A DNA stretch of 64,000 nt from Bimuria novae-zelandiae CBS 107.79 (taxonomy: Eukaryota > Ascomycota > Dothideomycetes > Pleosporales > Didymosphaeriaceae): assembly GCA_010015655.1 (NCBI GenBank), contig ML976706.1, positions 233,492-297,491 on the forward strand, written 5' to 3'. The notes under the pieces were generated by a model. It saw nothing but the letters and a program-made list of their open reading frames with translations, ran no database searches and was not told the origin of the DNA. Both the position numbers and the translations under genes were made by a program. This document shows, one piece after another, positions 33,854-46,144 of the stretch; the first letter of the stretch is position 1; each line of letters starts with the position of its first letter.

Positions 33854-36534
33854 CTTTAACTACCTAAAAGTTAAAGATAATAAAATAGCTATAATAGCTA
33901 CTATAGTAAGGATCTTAATAGGAAGCGTAGCTTTTATTTAAAGAATAATAAAGGATAAAGTAAGAAAGCTTAGAATATTTAAGTAGTAATAGCTATACTA
34001 CGGACACTGACACCTATACTATAATTTTATTAATAATTATAAACTAACAAAAACTACTATAAATATTTCCCTAATAAATAGTTACGATACTATAAGTAAC
34101 TAGGATAGTAGAAGTACTTTAATAATAAATGCTAAATATACGAAGTAAATAAAGAAGCTATAAGCTAGTACTTTAAAGGTATAGACGTAGGATTAATAAT
34201 AATTATAAGAAACTAATAAATAGAGGGTATAAGTTCTAATTACTTATAATAGATTAGATAGCTAAACTATAATAGGAATGGTCTAGCACACCTGTATTAA
34301 AAGAATAAGGAGTAGTATTAGAAATAACACTATTATATAGGGATTTAAAATTTTAAAAATGTCTAGTTACAGGATGCAAACGACACGGAGAACTTTAAAA
34401 AAAAGAAGAGGTCTAGCGAATTAAGGATACTAAAAGTACCTATAAAGCGCTTTACGAAAAGTAATAGAAAAAGACTAAAACTAACCTTAAAATAAATAAA
34501 GCTATATAAACCGAGATTGAGTAGGCTAAGGCGTTTTAGGACATTGCTAAGCAGGCTAATAATAAGTCGGAAAACTAGGGCGCTACTAGACGAAAGACCT
34601 TACTAGTAGAGACGCGACCATGAAGGCAAAAAGGGTAGAAATAGATATAAGTAACCTATAATTAACTAATGAAGTTATAATTAGTAATTACTAAGTAATA
34701 GTGCTAATAGACCCTAGAGCGACGTAATATCTAATTTCTCTTAAAATAGTAGAGAAATATAACCTGCTATACTAAAATAAGGAAATACTAGTATAGGTAG
34801 AAATAGCAGATAGGACGCTATCCTAAGGATATAGTAAAGGCTAGTTATGCCTTAAAATAACGCTATTACCTATTAGCCTAAATAAATTCTAGAGCTAATA
34901 TAGCTTTACGATAATAGATTTTAAAAGCTTAAAGTAATTATTAGTTATAATTAGCTTCTAAAATATAATCCGATTATTAACTAGCAAAAGAAGACGCTAC
35001 TTAGCTAAGAACTTACGTTAAAGGTTACTAACATACGTAAATTATAAAAGATATAGCTATTGACTCTAAATACACTAGTAGGGCGGGTTAAAAGGTAGAC
35101 TAAAGAACTTTTAGCTACTAAAATTACAAAAGTTATAGAAGAAAATCTAGGCTAATTAAGGCTAATTTAGATATAATACTTAGGCCTAAAAGAAAAGGTA
35201 AAAGCTAATAATATTTCCTTAGAATACTAAGTGTATACAGAACGCTTTAAAGAGATTAAAGGAAAAGAATAATTAAAATACTAAAAATAAAATTATAAAA
35301 TACCCTGAGTAGAAGGCACAAAGCTACGCTTAAAATAACTATACCTAATATCTACAGACTAAGAAAAAGAAGTATAAGATTACTTAAAAAAGAATCTAGT
35401 AAAATAGTATATTTAAAGAAGTTAAAGCCAGGCAGCTTTTCCTATACTTTAGGTACCTAAGAAGAATAGGAAGCTACGACTTTATATAGATTATAAATAG
35501 CTAAATAAGGCTATAATTAAAAACTAGTACCTATTACCCTTAATCACGGAGCTAATAGATAGACTTTAGGGAGCTAAGTAGGTAACAAAATTTAATATAT
35601 ATAATAAATATTACTATATATAAATAGTAAAGGAATACGAGTAGAAGACTGCGTTTAGGACCTAATATAGCTTATATAAATACTCAGTAATGCCCTTTAG
35701 ACTAACAAACGCGCGTGTAATATTTTAGACACTAATTAATAAAGTACTATATAAATACCAAGATATATTCTGTATAGCATACCTTAATAACGTACTTATT
35801 TATTTTACTAGGGCATTTAAGGAGCATATAGAATATATAACGAAAGTATGAGTAAAAATAAAAAAGTATTAATTACTCTTTTACCCAGAAAAGTGTGAAT
35901 TTCACGTTATAAAAATAAAGTACTTCGGATTTATCATCTTAAGGGAAGGCGTAGCTATAGACTTAAAAACATTACTATTTAACTAGAATAGCTAGACCCT
36001 AAGTAAGTAAAAGACATTTAGTCTTTCTTAGGGTTTACTAACTTCTACTAGAAGTTTATTAAGCACTATTCTAAGACTATAGCACTAATAACGGAACCTA
36101 TAAAAAGATAAATAAATAGGCTTTGCTAAGGAGGCTAAGAAGGCTTTTAAGAGGCTAAAAACGCTCTTTTTATAAGCACCACTATTATAGATGCATAATC
36201 TAAGAAGACTTATAAAAATGGAGATAGATATATTAGACTACGCACTAAGAGCAATACTGTTATAATAGTATAAGGATAAAAAAATAGAGGCTAGTATTTT
36301 TCTATTTAAGGAAGTTCTTAGGAGCAAAACTTAATTGTAACCTATATAATAAGGAACTAATTAGGATAGTAAATTCTTTTAAATAATAAAAAGCTTAACT
36401 TACTAGAGTACGCTTTAAAATAGAGGTATAAATAGACTACTAAAACTTTACTAACTTTATATTAATAAAAAAGCTTAACTAATAACAAGTATAATAGGCT
36501 AAATTCTTAACAAATTTTAATTTTATAGTATACT

Positions 36535-38453
36535 TGTTGCAAAAGGCACCTTGCTAGAGCTTTTGCGCTAGCTAGGGTTAAGCCAAGTAGCCAAACAGTC
36601 AAGCACGCGATCCCCTAAACCTATAAATAGCTAGTTGTTATAGAGCTTCTTCTCTTTAATATACTTTATTTTTAAGCTCCTTAATTATTATAACTATGCT
36701 CTATAGTAATAAGCCTAGTACTTTTATAACGCTTTATAATATACTTGCTTTATACTAGCTAATAATTATAATAATAAACTATTTTTTACTCTTTATTATC
36801 CTTATGCTTACGTCTTAATGCTTATAACCTATAATAACGCTAGACTATATAATAACCACTATAAAGCTCTTAGTAAGTAACTAATTTATAAATTAAAACT
36901 TATTCCTATCTTAGTACGCGTAGCTTAAGTACCACGTAAAAACTTAAAGAATATAAAGTTATATTAACCTTAAGGCTACTAAGTAAATAAATATATATAA
37001 TTAAGCTCTAAAGATACTAAATATAAATACTAGGGGCAAGTCCTATATATAATAGCTTAAGCGCTATAAGCTAAAGTCTACTATTAATAATTAACTTATA
37101 ATAAAGCTTTAAGCACTCTAGAACTAGGTTTATATTATAATTAATTTATAAAGGCTAAAGCTTATAATACTATAGTTAAGTAAGTAGTAGATGCTATAGG
37201 CGCTAATTAGAGAACTTAAGAATAATTTCTATCTAAGCGATAATAATTAGAAGGAGCAGGTATAATATACATATAAAGAGATTACCCTACGCCCATAGAG
37301 CAGCAGAACAATAAATATAACTAAATAGCTATCTAAATAGAACCGCGCACACGCTAACGCTGTGCTCCTAGATCTCCTAAAGATAAAGGGTACGCTGCTA
37401 ATAAAGGATTTTTTACGCTTAGTATTACAATATAACTATAAGTAGGCTTAGAGAGAGCTTAATAACCTATCGCGACTAGGCATAGTAGCAACTCTATCTT
37501 TAAAAGGATACGCTTGCTAGCTCGCGTAGCTTAGCTAAATAACTAAGTACATAAAAATATACGCTACGCTTAGAGGGCGTACTCTTAATATAAGCTATAA
37601 GTGCCTATATAAAGTAAATAGCTAGTATTAATAAAAGCTTATAAAGTATAACCGTTTTTAGTACGCGCTCTAGGGAGAAGCATTTTATAAATTTTATAAT
37701 AAGTTTATAAGTAAAGAGATTAGTAAAATTAAAAGCTAAATTTAAAAAAAATTAGTAAAAGTTATTATTAACTAAGTTTAAATATAAAGGATAGGTAGTA
37801 GACTCTTCTTTAGTCTTTTTAGGGAATATTAAAGTATAGATTATAGTAAGCCTATAAGTAAGTAAGCCTTTACTAGCTAGGCGCTATAATCCTATAGCTA
37901 CCTATTCTTTTATTTATTTACGTAGGTACTCGCATGGGTTACGTTATAAGTAAATAATTACCTTTAAATATTTATTAAAGCATTATAGTAAAAGTACGCT
38001 ACTTTTTTTATTTTTTTATTGTTTTACGCAGGTACTCGCGCGGATTACGTTATAAGTAAATAATTATCTTTAAACGTTTATTAAAGCTTTATAGTAGAAG
38101 TACGCTGCTCCTTTTCTACTTTTCTTCTAGAACTATATATAAACTAGCTACTTAGACTAATTACCTAGTAAGCTAGAGATCTAAGCTAGACGCTTTTTAA
38201 GCTCTACGCGTAAGTTTACTACCTTTTATACTTTAAGTTATTATTTAGTTTATTTTACTATGCTTTATAAGCTAGGGGGTGTATTATAAAAGGTACTTTA
38301 TTAGAGCTTTTTACACTAGCTAAAGTTAAGTTAAATAGCTAAATAGCTAAGCACGTGATCTTTTAAACTTATAAATAGTTAGTTATTATAAAGCTTCTTC
38401 TCCTTAATAGACTTTGTTTTCGAGCTCCCTGATCGTTGTGACTGTACGCCATA
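36535..38453 (+). mobile_element. Non-autonomous LTR element, copy A, inside the Gypsy
   Basis: LTRs of 171-172 bp (36535-36705 and 38282-38453), a purine tract gctaggggg before the right LTR, and the duplication atact (36530-36534 and 38454-38458). 1919 bp. The interior shows no reverse transcriptase or integrase. A stop-broken frame with EQV-YTYKEITLRPIEQQNN and RCAPRSPKDKGYAANKGF near 37250-37400 may be a gag-like remnant. It sits in the RNase H/integrase spacer of the Gypsy element. Confidence 0.92.
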
Positions 38454-39242
38454 ATACTATTAACTAGGAACGCTTAACGGCGTAGCGGACGCCTTAAGTT
38501 AAAGATTAGACCGTACTAAAGATAAACTAGAGCTATATAATGCAGTACTATAAGTAAAAAGTAATAAAACTATTAAATATACTTAACAAATAATTAAGGC
38601 CTGTACCGCTAGTCTGCATTATACAGGACTAAAGGTATATAATTTTTAGGACTATAGCTAACTTATAACAGAATAATACGAGGAATACAACCTATTTTAG
38701 AACAGAATTAATAAAACACGATAAGATTATAGAAATAAAGTTATTATAAGACTAGAATATAAAGAAACCCTAATTAGAAGGCTACACGAACTTAGAGAAT
38801 AGGAATACCTTAGTATTAAAGAACTAACGCGCCAAATCGCAAACAAATACTCTATTTTTAAACTTAAGTAGACAGTAATTAAGGTTATAAGTAACTATTT
38901 AGCATGCTATAAAAATAAGCTAAAGAGATATAAGCCTTACGGCCTATTATAATTATTATAAGTAGCTAAACGACTTTAGTAGAGTATAATAATAAACTTC
39001 GTAGTAAAGCTCTTACGATCGCTATAACTAGGAACGAAGCAAATATATAACACTATTATAGTAATAGTAGACCGCCTAACTAAGGTAGCTAATTTTAGAC
39101 CTATAGAAGAATCTATACTGCCTAAAAAACTAGCCTACGAGGTGGATAACGCAGTATTTATAAAATATAGACTACTAAAGGAATTTATTATAGATAAAGA
39201 CAAGTTCTTTACGTCTAAGTACTAGAATACCTTTATAGTAGC

Positions 39243-41167
39243 TGTGGCGCACAGTCACAACGATCAGGGAGCTCGAAAATAAAGTCTATTAAGGAGAGGA
39301 AGCTCTATAATAACTAGCTATTTATAAGTTTAAAGAATTACGTGCTTAGCTATTTAACTACCTAGCTTAACCCTAACTAGCGTAAAAAGCTTTAGTAAGG
39401 TGCCTTTTATAATACACCCCCTAGCTTATAAAGTATAGTATAATAAGCTAAATAGTAACTTAAAGTATAAAAGGTAGTAAACTTGCGCGTAGAGCTTAAA
39501 AAGCGTCTAGCTTAGATCTCTAGCTTACTAGGTAATTAGTCTAAGTAGCTAGTGTATATATAGTTCTAAGAGAAAGGTAAAGAAGAAAAAAAGCAGCGTA
39601 CTTTTACTATAGAGCTTTAATAAATATTTAAAAGTAATTATTTACTTATAACGTAACCCGCGCAAGTACCTGCGTAAAAAAGTAAAAAAATAAAAAGAGG
39701 AGCGTACTTTTACTATAAAGCTTTAATAAACGTTTAAGAGTAATTATTTACTTGCAACGTAGCCCGTGCGAGTACCTATATATATAAATATAAAAAATAG
39801 GTAGCTATAAAATTATAGTATTTAGCTAGTAAAGGCTTACTTGCCTATAGGCTTACTATAATTTATACTTTAATATTTTTTAAAAAAACTGGAGGAGGGT
39901 CTACTATCTACCTTTTATACTTAAGCTTAGTTATTAATACCTTCTACTAAACCTTTTAAATTTAGCTTTTAATTTTACTAATCTCTTTACTTATAAGCTT
40001 ATTATAAAGCTTATAAAGAGCTTCTCCCTAGAGCGCGTACTAAAGGCAGTTATACTTTATAAGCTTCTATTAATACTAGCTATTTACTTTATATAAATAC
40101 TTATAGCTTATATTAGGAGTGCGCCTTTTAAGCGTAGCGTACATGCTTATATACTTAGTTATTTAATCAAGCTACGCGAGCTAGCAAGCGTATCCTTTTA
40201 GAGATAGAGTTACTACTACGCCTAGTTATAATAGGTTATTAAGCTCTCTCTAAATATACTTATAGTTATATTATAGTGCTAAGCGTAGGAAATCTTTTAT
40301 TAGCAGCGTACCCTTTATCTTTAAGAAATCTAGGAGTACAGCGTTAGCGTGTGCACGGTTCTATTTAAATAACTATTTAGTTATGTCTGTTGTTCTGCTG
40401 CTCTATGGGCGTAGGGTAACCTCTTTATATATATATCGTACCTGCTCCTTCTAATTATTATTACTTAGATAAAAAAAATTCTTAAGTTCTCTAATTATCG
40501 CCTGCAGCATCTACTACTTACTTAATTATAATATTATATGCTCTAACCTTTATAAATTAATTATAGTATAGACCTAGTTCTAAAGTACCTAAAGCTTTAT
40601 TACGAGCTAACTATAAATAGTAGACTCTAGCTTATAGCGCTTAAGCTATTATATATAGGGCTTACCCTTAGTATTTATATTTAGTCGCTTTAGAGCCTAG
40701 TTATATATATTTATCTACTTAAGACTTTTAGGGTTAATATAACTTTATATTCCTTAAGCCTTCGCGTGATACTTAAGCTACGCATACTAAAATAGGAATA
40801 AGTTATAATTTATAAGTTAGTTACTTACTAAGAGCTTCGTAGTAGTTATTATATAGTTTAGCTTTATTATAGATTATAAGCGTTAAGACGTAAGCGTAAG
40901 GATAATAAAGAGTAAGAAATAGTTTATTACTATAATTATTAGCTAATATAAAGTAAGTATATTATAAAGTGTTATAAAAGTACTAGGGTTATAACTATAG
41001 CGTATAGTTATAATAATTAGGGAGCTCGAAAATAAAGTTTATTAAGGAGAGAAAGCTCTATAATAACTAGCTATTTATAGGTTTAGGGGATCGCGTGCTT
41101 GGCTGCTTGGCTACTTGGCTTAACCCTAGCTAGCGCAGAAAGCTCTAGTAAGGTGCCTTTTACAACA
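39243..41167 (-). mobile_element. Non-autonomous LTR element, copy B, opposite orientation
   Basis: Inverted copy of the element at 36535-38453. It starts tgtggcgcacagtcac and ends ttttacaaca on the plus strand, with the duplication gtagc at 39238-39242 and 41168-41172. 1925 bp. It splits the integrase frame of the Gypsy element. Its interior repeats the gag-like stretch of copy A (around 40320-40410, read leftward). Its right-hand LTR is less mutated than its left-hand one. Confidence 0.92.
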
Positions 41168-42643
41168 GTAGCTCTAAATATTAATAGAAAGCTTTTAACA
41201 AGTTTCCACCCCTAGACTAATAGACAAACAGAACGTATAAATTAAACTTTAGAATAGTATCTATAATTCTACGTTTATAAATAATAGGATAATTAGGTAG
41301 AGTTAATACTAATAGCCTAGCTAGTATATAATAGCGCAAGGTTAGGAATAGCATAGTACTCTCTATACTACGCTAACTAGAGATACGAGCTAATTACTTA
41401 CTAAGATTTAAAAAATATAAAGAGTATTTTTATAAGCGCCTAAAATAAGGCCTAAAAGATAAAGGAACCTAACGAAGTCTTATAAGAATAAATTAACTAA
41501 AATGCTCTTATAGCGTCTAAAAACGCAAATAAGCAAAAGATTAAGGGACTAATCCTTAAAAAAGGGGATAAAGTCTTCCTATTATAAAAAAAATTTAAGA
41601 ATAAAATAACCTAGCAGAAAACTAAATTAACTTTAAGTAGGCCGCTTTGAGGTTTAAGAGACCAAGGGATTAGTTATACTAAAGCTACTTTTACTACTAA
41701 GTATAAAGATATATCCTATATTTTATAAATTACTTTTAGAACTAGCACTACCAAACGCTCTAGTTAAGACCTAGTTAGACTTAAAAAATAATAAGTATAA
41801 GGCTAAAGAAATTAGGCAGCCAAAGATAGTCTAAGGTTAGCCTAAATACTTAGTTAAGTAGAAGTGATAGCTAGAATAATATAATACCTAAGAATTAAAA
41901 GACAATCTTATAAATTATAGAAAATTAGTAATAGATTATTACTAATTACACCCTTAGACGGAAAATCAGCGAGGAAGGAGAAAAAATTAAAAATTAAAAA
42001 AGGTTAAACTTAATTATCGAAGAATTAGCTTATAACTAGCTTAAGTTAGCCCTTAAAGATGCGAGTTGCGATAGTTCGTAAATATTAGTAGTATTTATAC
42101 TTTTTAGATTCCTCTTCTTTCTTTATTTCTCTAAGAGCTCTATTACATTAGTAACGTAAAAATTATGCTCAGTATAACTATACTATTTCTCTTTAACCTT
42201 AGTAAGTTTACAACGGAGATAAGTAATTATAGAGGCTAAGCGAGTAAACTCCTTAGTAGCTAGGGCTTAATGCTTTTTAATTATAAGTAACTTTGAATAC
42301 TTATTACGCTTTTCTTTCTAAACACGCTCCTAGTTTTTTTTTTTTTAGAAACCTATAGACTATATAGAGCATAGATAGAGATATAATTAGTAAACTCCTT
42401 AGAAGTAGTATTTATAAAGTAACGTACCTTATCTTCTAATAGCGCTTGTAACTAAATATTATTTTAAGACCTTAAGATTCTAACTTATCTATACAGTCAC
42501 GATAGGTAGCAATAAATAAGTAAAGAGCTTTTAGTATCGTTAGTAAGGCGAGGGAAATCTAGAGGAGGCTATAACTTACCTTAGGAAGTAGGGACACGTA
42601 CTTTTATAAAAACTAAAATTTATATACTAATAGTATAGTAATA

Positions 42644-44465
42644 GAGTCTCCCCCCCAGATTTAACCCAACCCTAGATTTAACCTAGTAAAATTAACTCTG
42701 CGTACGCGATCGCATTGCGCGTCGCGTGCGCTTTGCTAGCCCCTCTAATAAACTATTTACTAAATAATCCTAACCTTCCGCTTCCTCCTAACTATCTTCT
42801 TCTAGTACTATAACTTTTTGTAGGTGTCTTTTTACTTATTTTATTATTAGCTTTGCCTCCTCCTTACGGGCGATCTACAACACTTCTATTATTATATAGA
42901 TTAATTAACTTTCTAATTAAACTCTTTTTTCTTTTTTAGCCTTTTTTTATTTCTAAAGAAGCTTAGATTAATCTATAATCTACTTAGCTTAAATAGTTAT
43001 TATAGCATTCTATATTTTATAAAGGCATATTATCTACTCTACGTAGCGTTTTACTAGCAAGAGGACTACAGGATTCTTATAAAGTGACTTTATAAATTAC
43101 TTATTTAATTTTAGTAGTTCTACTAGCTCTAGAGGAGAGCTCTATAGTAGAGAGAGATCCAGATTAGTCGCTTGTTATGGTGTAGCTAGGACAGGCAATG
43201 GCGGGGGCGACTCGCGAAGCAGGTTACTAAGGACGCGCATAGGTAACGCAGGCCATAAGCTAGCGGCACGCTATCCGCTAAGTATGTTTTTCTTTAATAT
43301 TGCCTTCTCTCGTGCGCAGGATAGCAATTCTATCCACTCTAATCCAGAATGCGCTGTAAGCTGAGCCAGGATATCGCATGCGTCTTATAGGAGTGATACC
43401 GTTTGAACGCTAAAAAGATGCTAAGATTAAAAGGTTAGAGTATATATAAGTAATAAGCAGGCATAATTAGAAGATTAATTTAATTTCTTATATAGTAAGT
43501 AATAAAATCTACGCGTATATAACTTTTATATTTATCTATAATAAGTAAATGCTAGCGCCCTATTGCCTTATCGCAGGTTAATAAATTAAATACTCTTTTT
43601 AGCTATTCTTACTAGTAGCAAAATACCTCCCTAAAAGTAATTACTTATTAATCTATTATACACTAATATTATTATTTTTTAAATTAAAAGGGGAGCTAGC
43701 GCTTTACTTATAGTATTAATATACTTAATATTTATAACCTATTCTTACTTCCTAATAATTACTTTATCCTTTTAAGTGGTATTATGGTATACTAATACCT
43801 TTATAATCTACTCCTTACCAACACTAAATTCTAACTTATCTATATTTTATATATTTAAAGGGAGGTACGCATGCTCCTTTATTTTTAAAGCTATTATATT
43901 AAACTAGCGCTTTATACGCGCGTAAGATACTTCTTCTTTTTATAAATACTTAAAATACCTAGTAAATTCCCCTTCTATTTTAGGGTTCCTCTTTTAGAAA
44001 CGTATAATATATTTATTATTAATATAAAAAAATAATTATAAAAAAAAAACTAGTTATAACGCGTGCGTAATGCGTATAGCCTATATAAAAAGGGTAAGCT
44101 TCTTTAGCATTAAGTAGGTAATTTAGGTTCTAGTAATAGTATAGTTCTTAATTTATTATATAAGAGTCTTTTCTTCCGCGTTTAACAGGATCTAAGCTAT
44201 TTTATAGCTTATAAACTATGTTAAGCTACTATAATGCCTGCAGTGTAAGGTGCATCGCGAAACTTTAAAGAAGTCTATAGTAGAATTTAGAAAAGAAAAA
44301 TCTTTATTTTAAAAAGTATATAAAGTCTTCTATATTTAAATTTCGCGATTTAATTGTCTTTTTAGTGTTTAGGGAAATATTAGTGAGGATAACGCGTAAT
44401 GCATGCGCGTCGCGTGCTTTTACTAGGTTAAATCTGGGGTTGGGTCAAATCTGAGGGGGGGACTC
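42644..44465 (-). mobile_element. TIR DNA transposon (C) in the 3' region of the Gypsy
   Basis: The ends mirror each other: gagtctcccccccagattta (42644 on) and, inverted, gagtccccccctcagatttg (44465 back), continuing for about 50 bp, with TA outside both. 1822 bp. The minus strand around 44000-43780 gives decayed residues resembling the DNA-binding part of a pogo/Tigger-type transposase (NPKIEGEFTRYF, LEFSVGKE). The ends are clear; the superfamily is tentative. Confidence 0.75.
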
Positions 44466-44512
44466 TATAATAAAATAAGGTATTAGGATAATTACCTCAA
44501 GAGGAAGGGTAG

Positions 44513-45028
44513 TATTATAATTATAAACCTTATAAAAATAAGAAAACTAAATAATTATGCTAAAATAGTAATTATTAGTAAAATAACTACGATAAAGGAA
44601 TATATAAAAGCACAGGGTAGCTTAGGTTAGTAATTACGTAATAAAGTCCTTTATAAGCGAGGAGTCCTGCATAAAGGTTAGGACTATAGTAAGTCCTAAG
44701 GGCTACCTCTAGAAGGAAGATCTTGGCGGGACTATAATAATAATTTTAATAATAGCAAAGACTAAGATAAATAGTATCTAGTCTAATAGTTTCTTTATAC
44801 TTTTCCTACTCCTTATAATTAACTTAACATACTACGAGTATATCTTTTATAATAGATTAGTAAATCTCTTAATTAGTTATTCTATAGTTTGTTATAGAAT
44901 TAGATTATTCTTTACCTACTTTATAGCTATTACTAGCTCTTAACTACTAAATATCCGGAAGGCGTTCCCCCCTTGACCTATCCTCCCCTAACCTAGAATA
45001 GGCTTATGTACGTAGAGCTCTTGTAACA
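44513..45028 (+). repeat. Right LTR of the Gypsy element
   Basis: 516 bp, preceded by the purine tract gaggaagggtag and followed by the aaaag duplication. Most differences from the left LTR are transitions. Confidence 0.94.
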
Positions 45029-45919
45029 AAAAGGCCCTTTTTAGTAGGCAGAGTACGGGTGCGAAGCTATATATTAAGCTTTAATAAAACTTGTTATAGG
45101 TTAAATAGTACTAGGCTAGAAACTTAATAGGATTATAAAATATTATTCTTTTAAAATGCCTTAAAGTAGGCCTTTTAATATAATTATAAAAATCTAGTTT
45201 ATTAATCTTAATATACATAATTATTAAGGATAAAATCTTATTTTTATACGCGCGCTCTAATAGCAAGAAATAGTCTATATTTAAGGACTATAGTAGGTAT
45301 AATAAATGAAGTAGTATTTAAAAATAAATAATCTTTTTCTCTTACGCGTAGACTTAGAATCTAATTAAGTTATAGTTTTTATATTTATTAATAATTAGTA
45401 TCGAATATACGCCTTTATTACGTAGCTTTATATACTTATTAAAGTGCTTTAGCGACTTAATACTATACTTATTATTTATCTAGCTATTAAGACTAACCTT
45501 AATAAACCAGTCTTTAATACTTATAGCGTTATTATATTAGGTATTAATGTGCTATTTACCCTAAAAAATTATAAAAAGTAAGATAGACTACCCCGCTACG
45601 CTAATTAAATTAATAACTAGTACTTATTTTTAATTACTAAGTATAAAAGCCTTTCATTTCCTATAGGTCTTATAGCCTATAATAACTAGCCTGGAGCCAA
45701 TTACCCTTATTATAAAGCCTGTCTTATTAAAGTTGTAGGTATCCTCGTCGAGGATACTATACTTCGCCTTTACAATACTGTAGCGTCGAAACCACGGCGT
45801 AATAACGTTATTATTGTCACACAAGACTAGCTACTTCTCATATGCACGACTCCAGACCTTCTTTAAGGCTAGCTAACGTGTAATAAATCTATCTAGCTAG
45901 TATTTACTTATAGCCTTTC

Positions 45920-46144
45920 TGTCCGATTACAAGGCCTTTGTAATCCTGCACTATTGTTAATAGTGCAGTAGAGAATATAAGGCTGGCGCACCTCTAGTTA
46001 CACACTATCCTAGTTAGTGCTAGCGTTAGGTCGGCACGTACTAGAGACCTCGCCTATAGCTAATCTCTATCACTCAATTAATTAACTTTATTAACTATCA
46101 AGATCACACTATCATAAAGTAACAGAATACTATTAAATCTAATA
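45920..46144 (+). repeat. Left LTR of the nested Copia
   Basis: 225 bp, starts tgtccgattacaagg. Aligns with 50993-51217. Confidence 0.93.

Larger units (their letters stand above)
33338..45028 (+). mobile_element. Gypsy LTR retrotransposon, nested in E, itself carrying three insertions
   Basis: Two 516-bp LTRs (33338-33853 and 44513-45028) and the duplication aaaag (33333-33337 and 45029-45033). The element is 11,691 bp, or about 6.0 kb without its three insertions, a normal Gypsy size. Decayed pol reads in order gag, protease, reverse transcriptase (about 35450-35960: LYIDYK, VMPFRLTNA and YLNNVLIYF, a decayed YLDDVLIYS), RNase H, and integrase split by an insertion (VIVDRLTKVANF near 39060; the next part at 41173 with NRQTERIN). 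Almost every line is stop-rich and CA/TG-poor. Confidence 0.94.
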
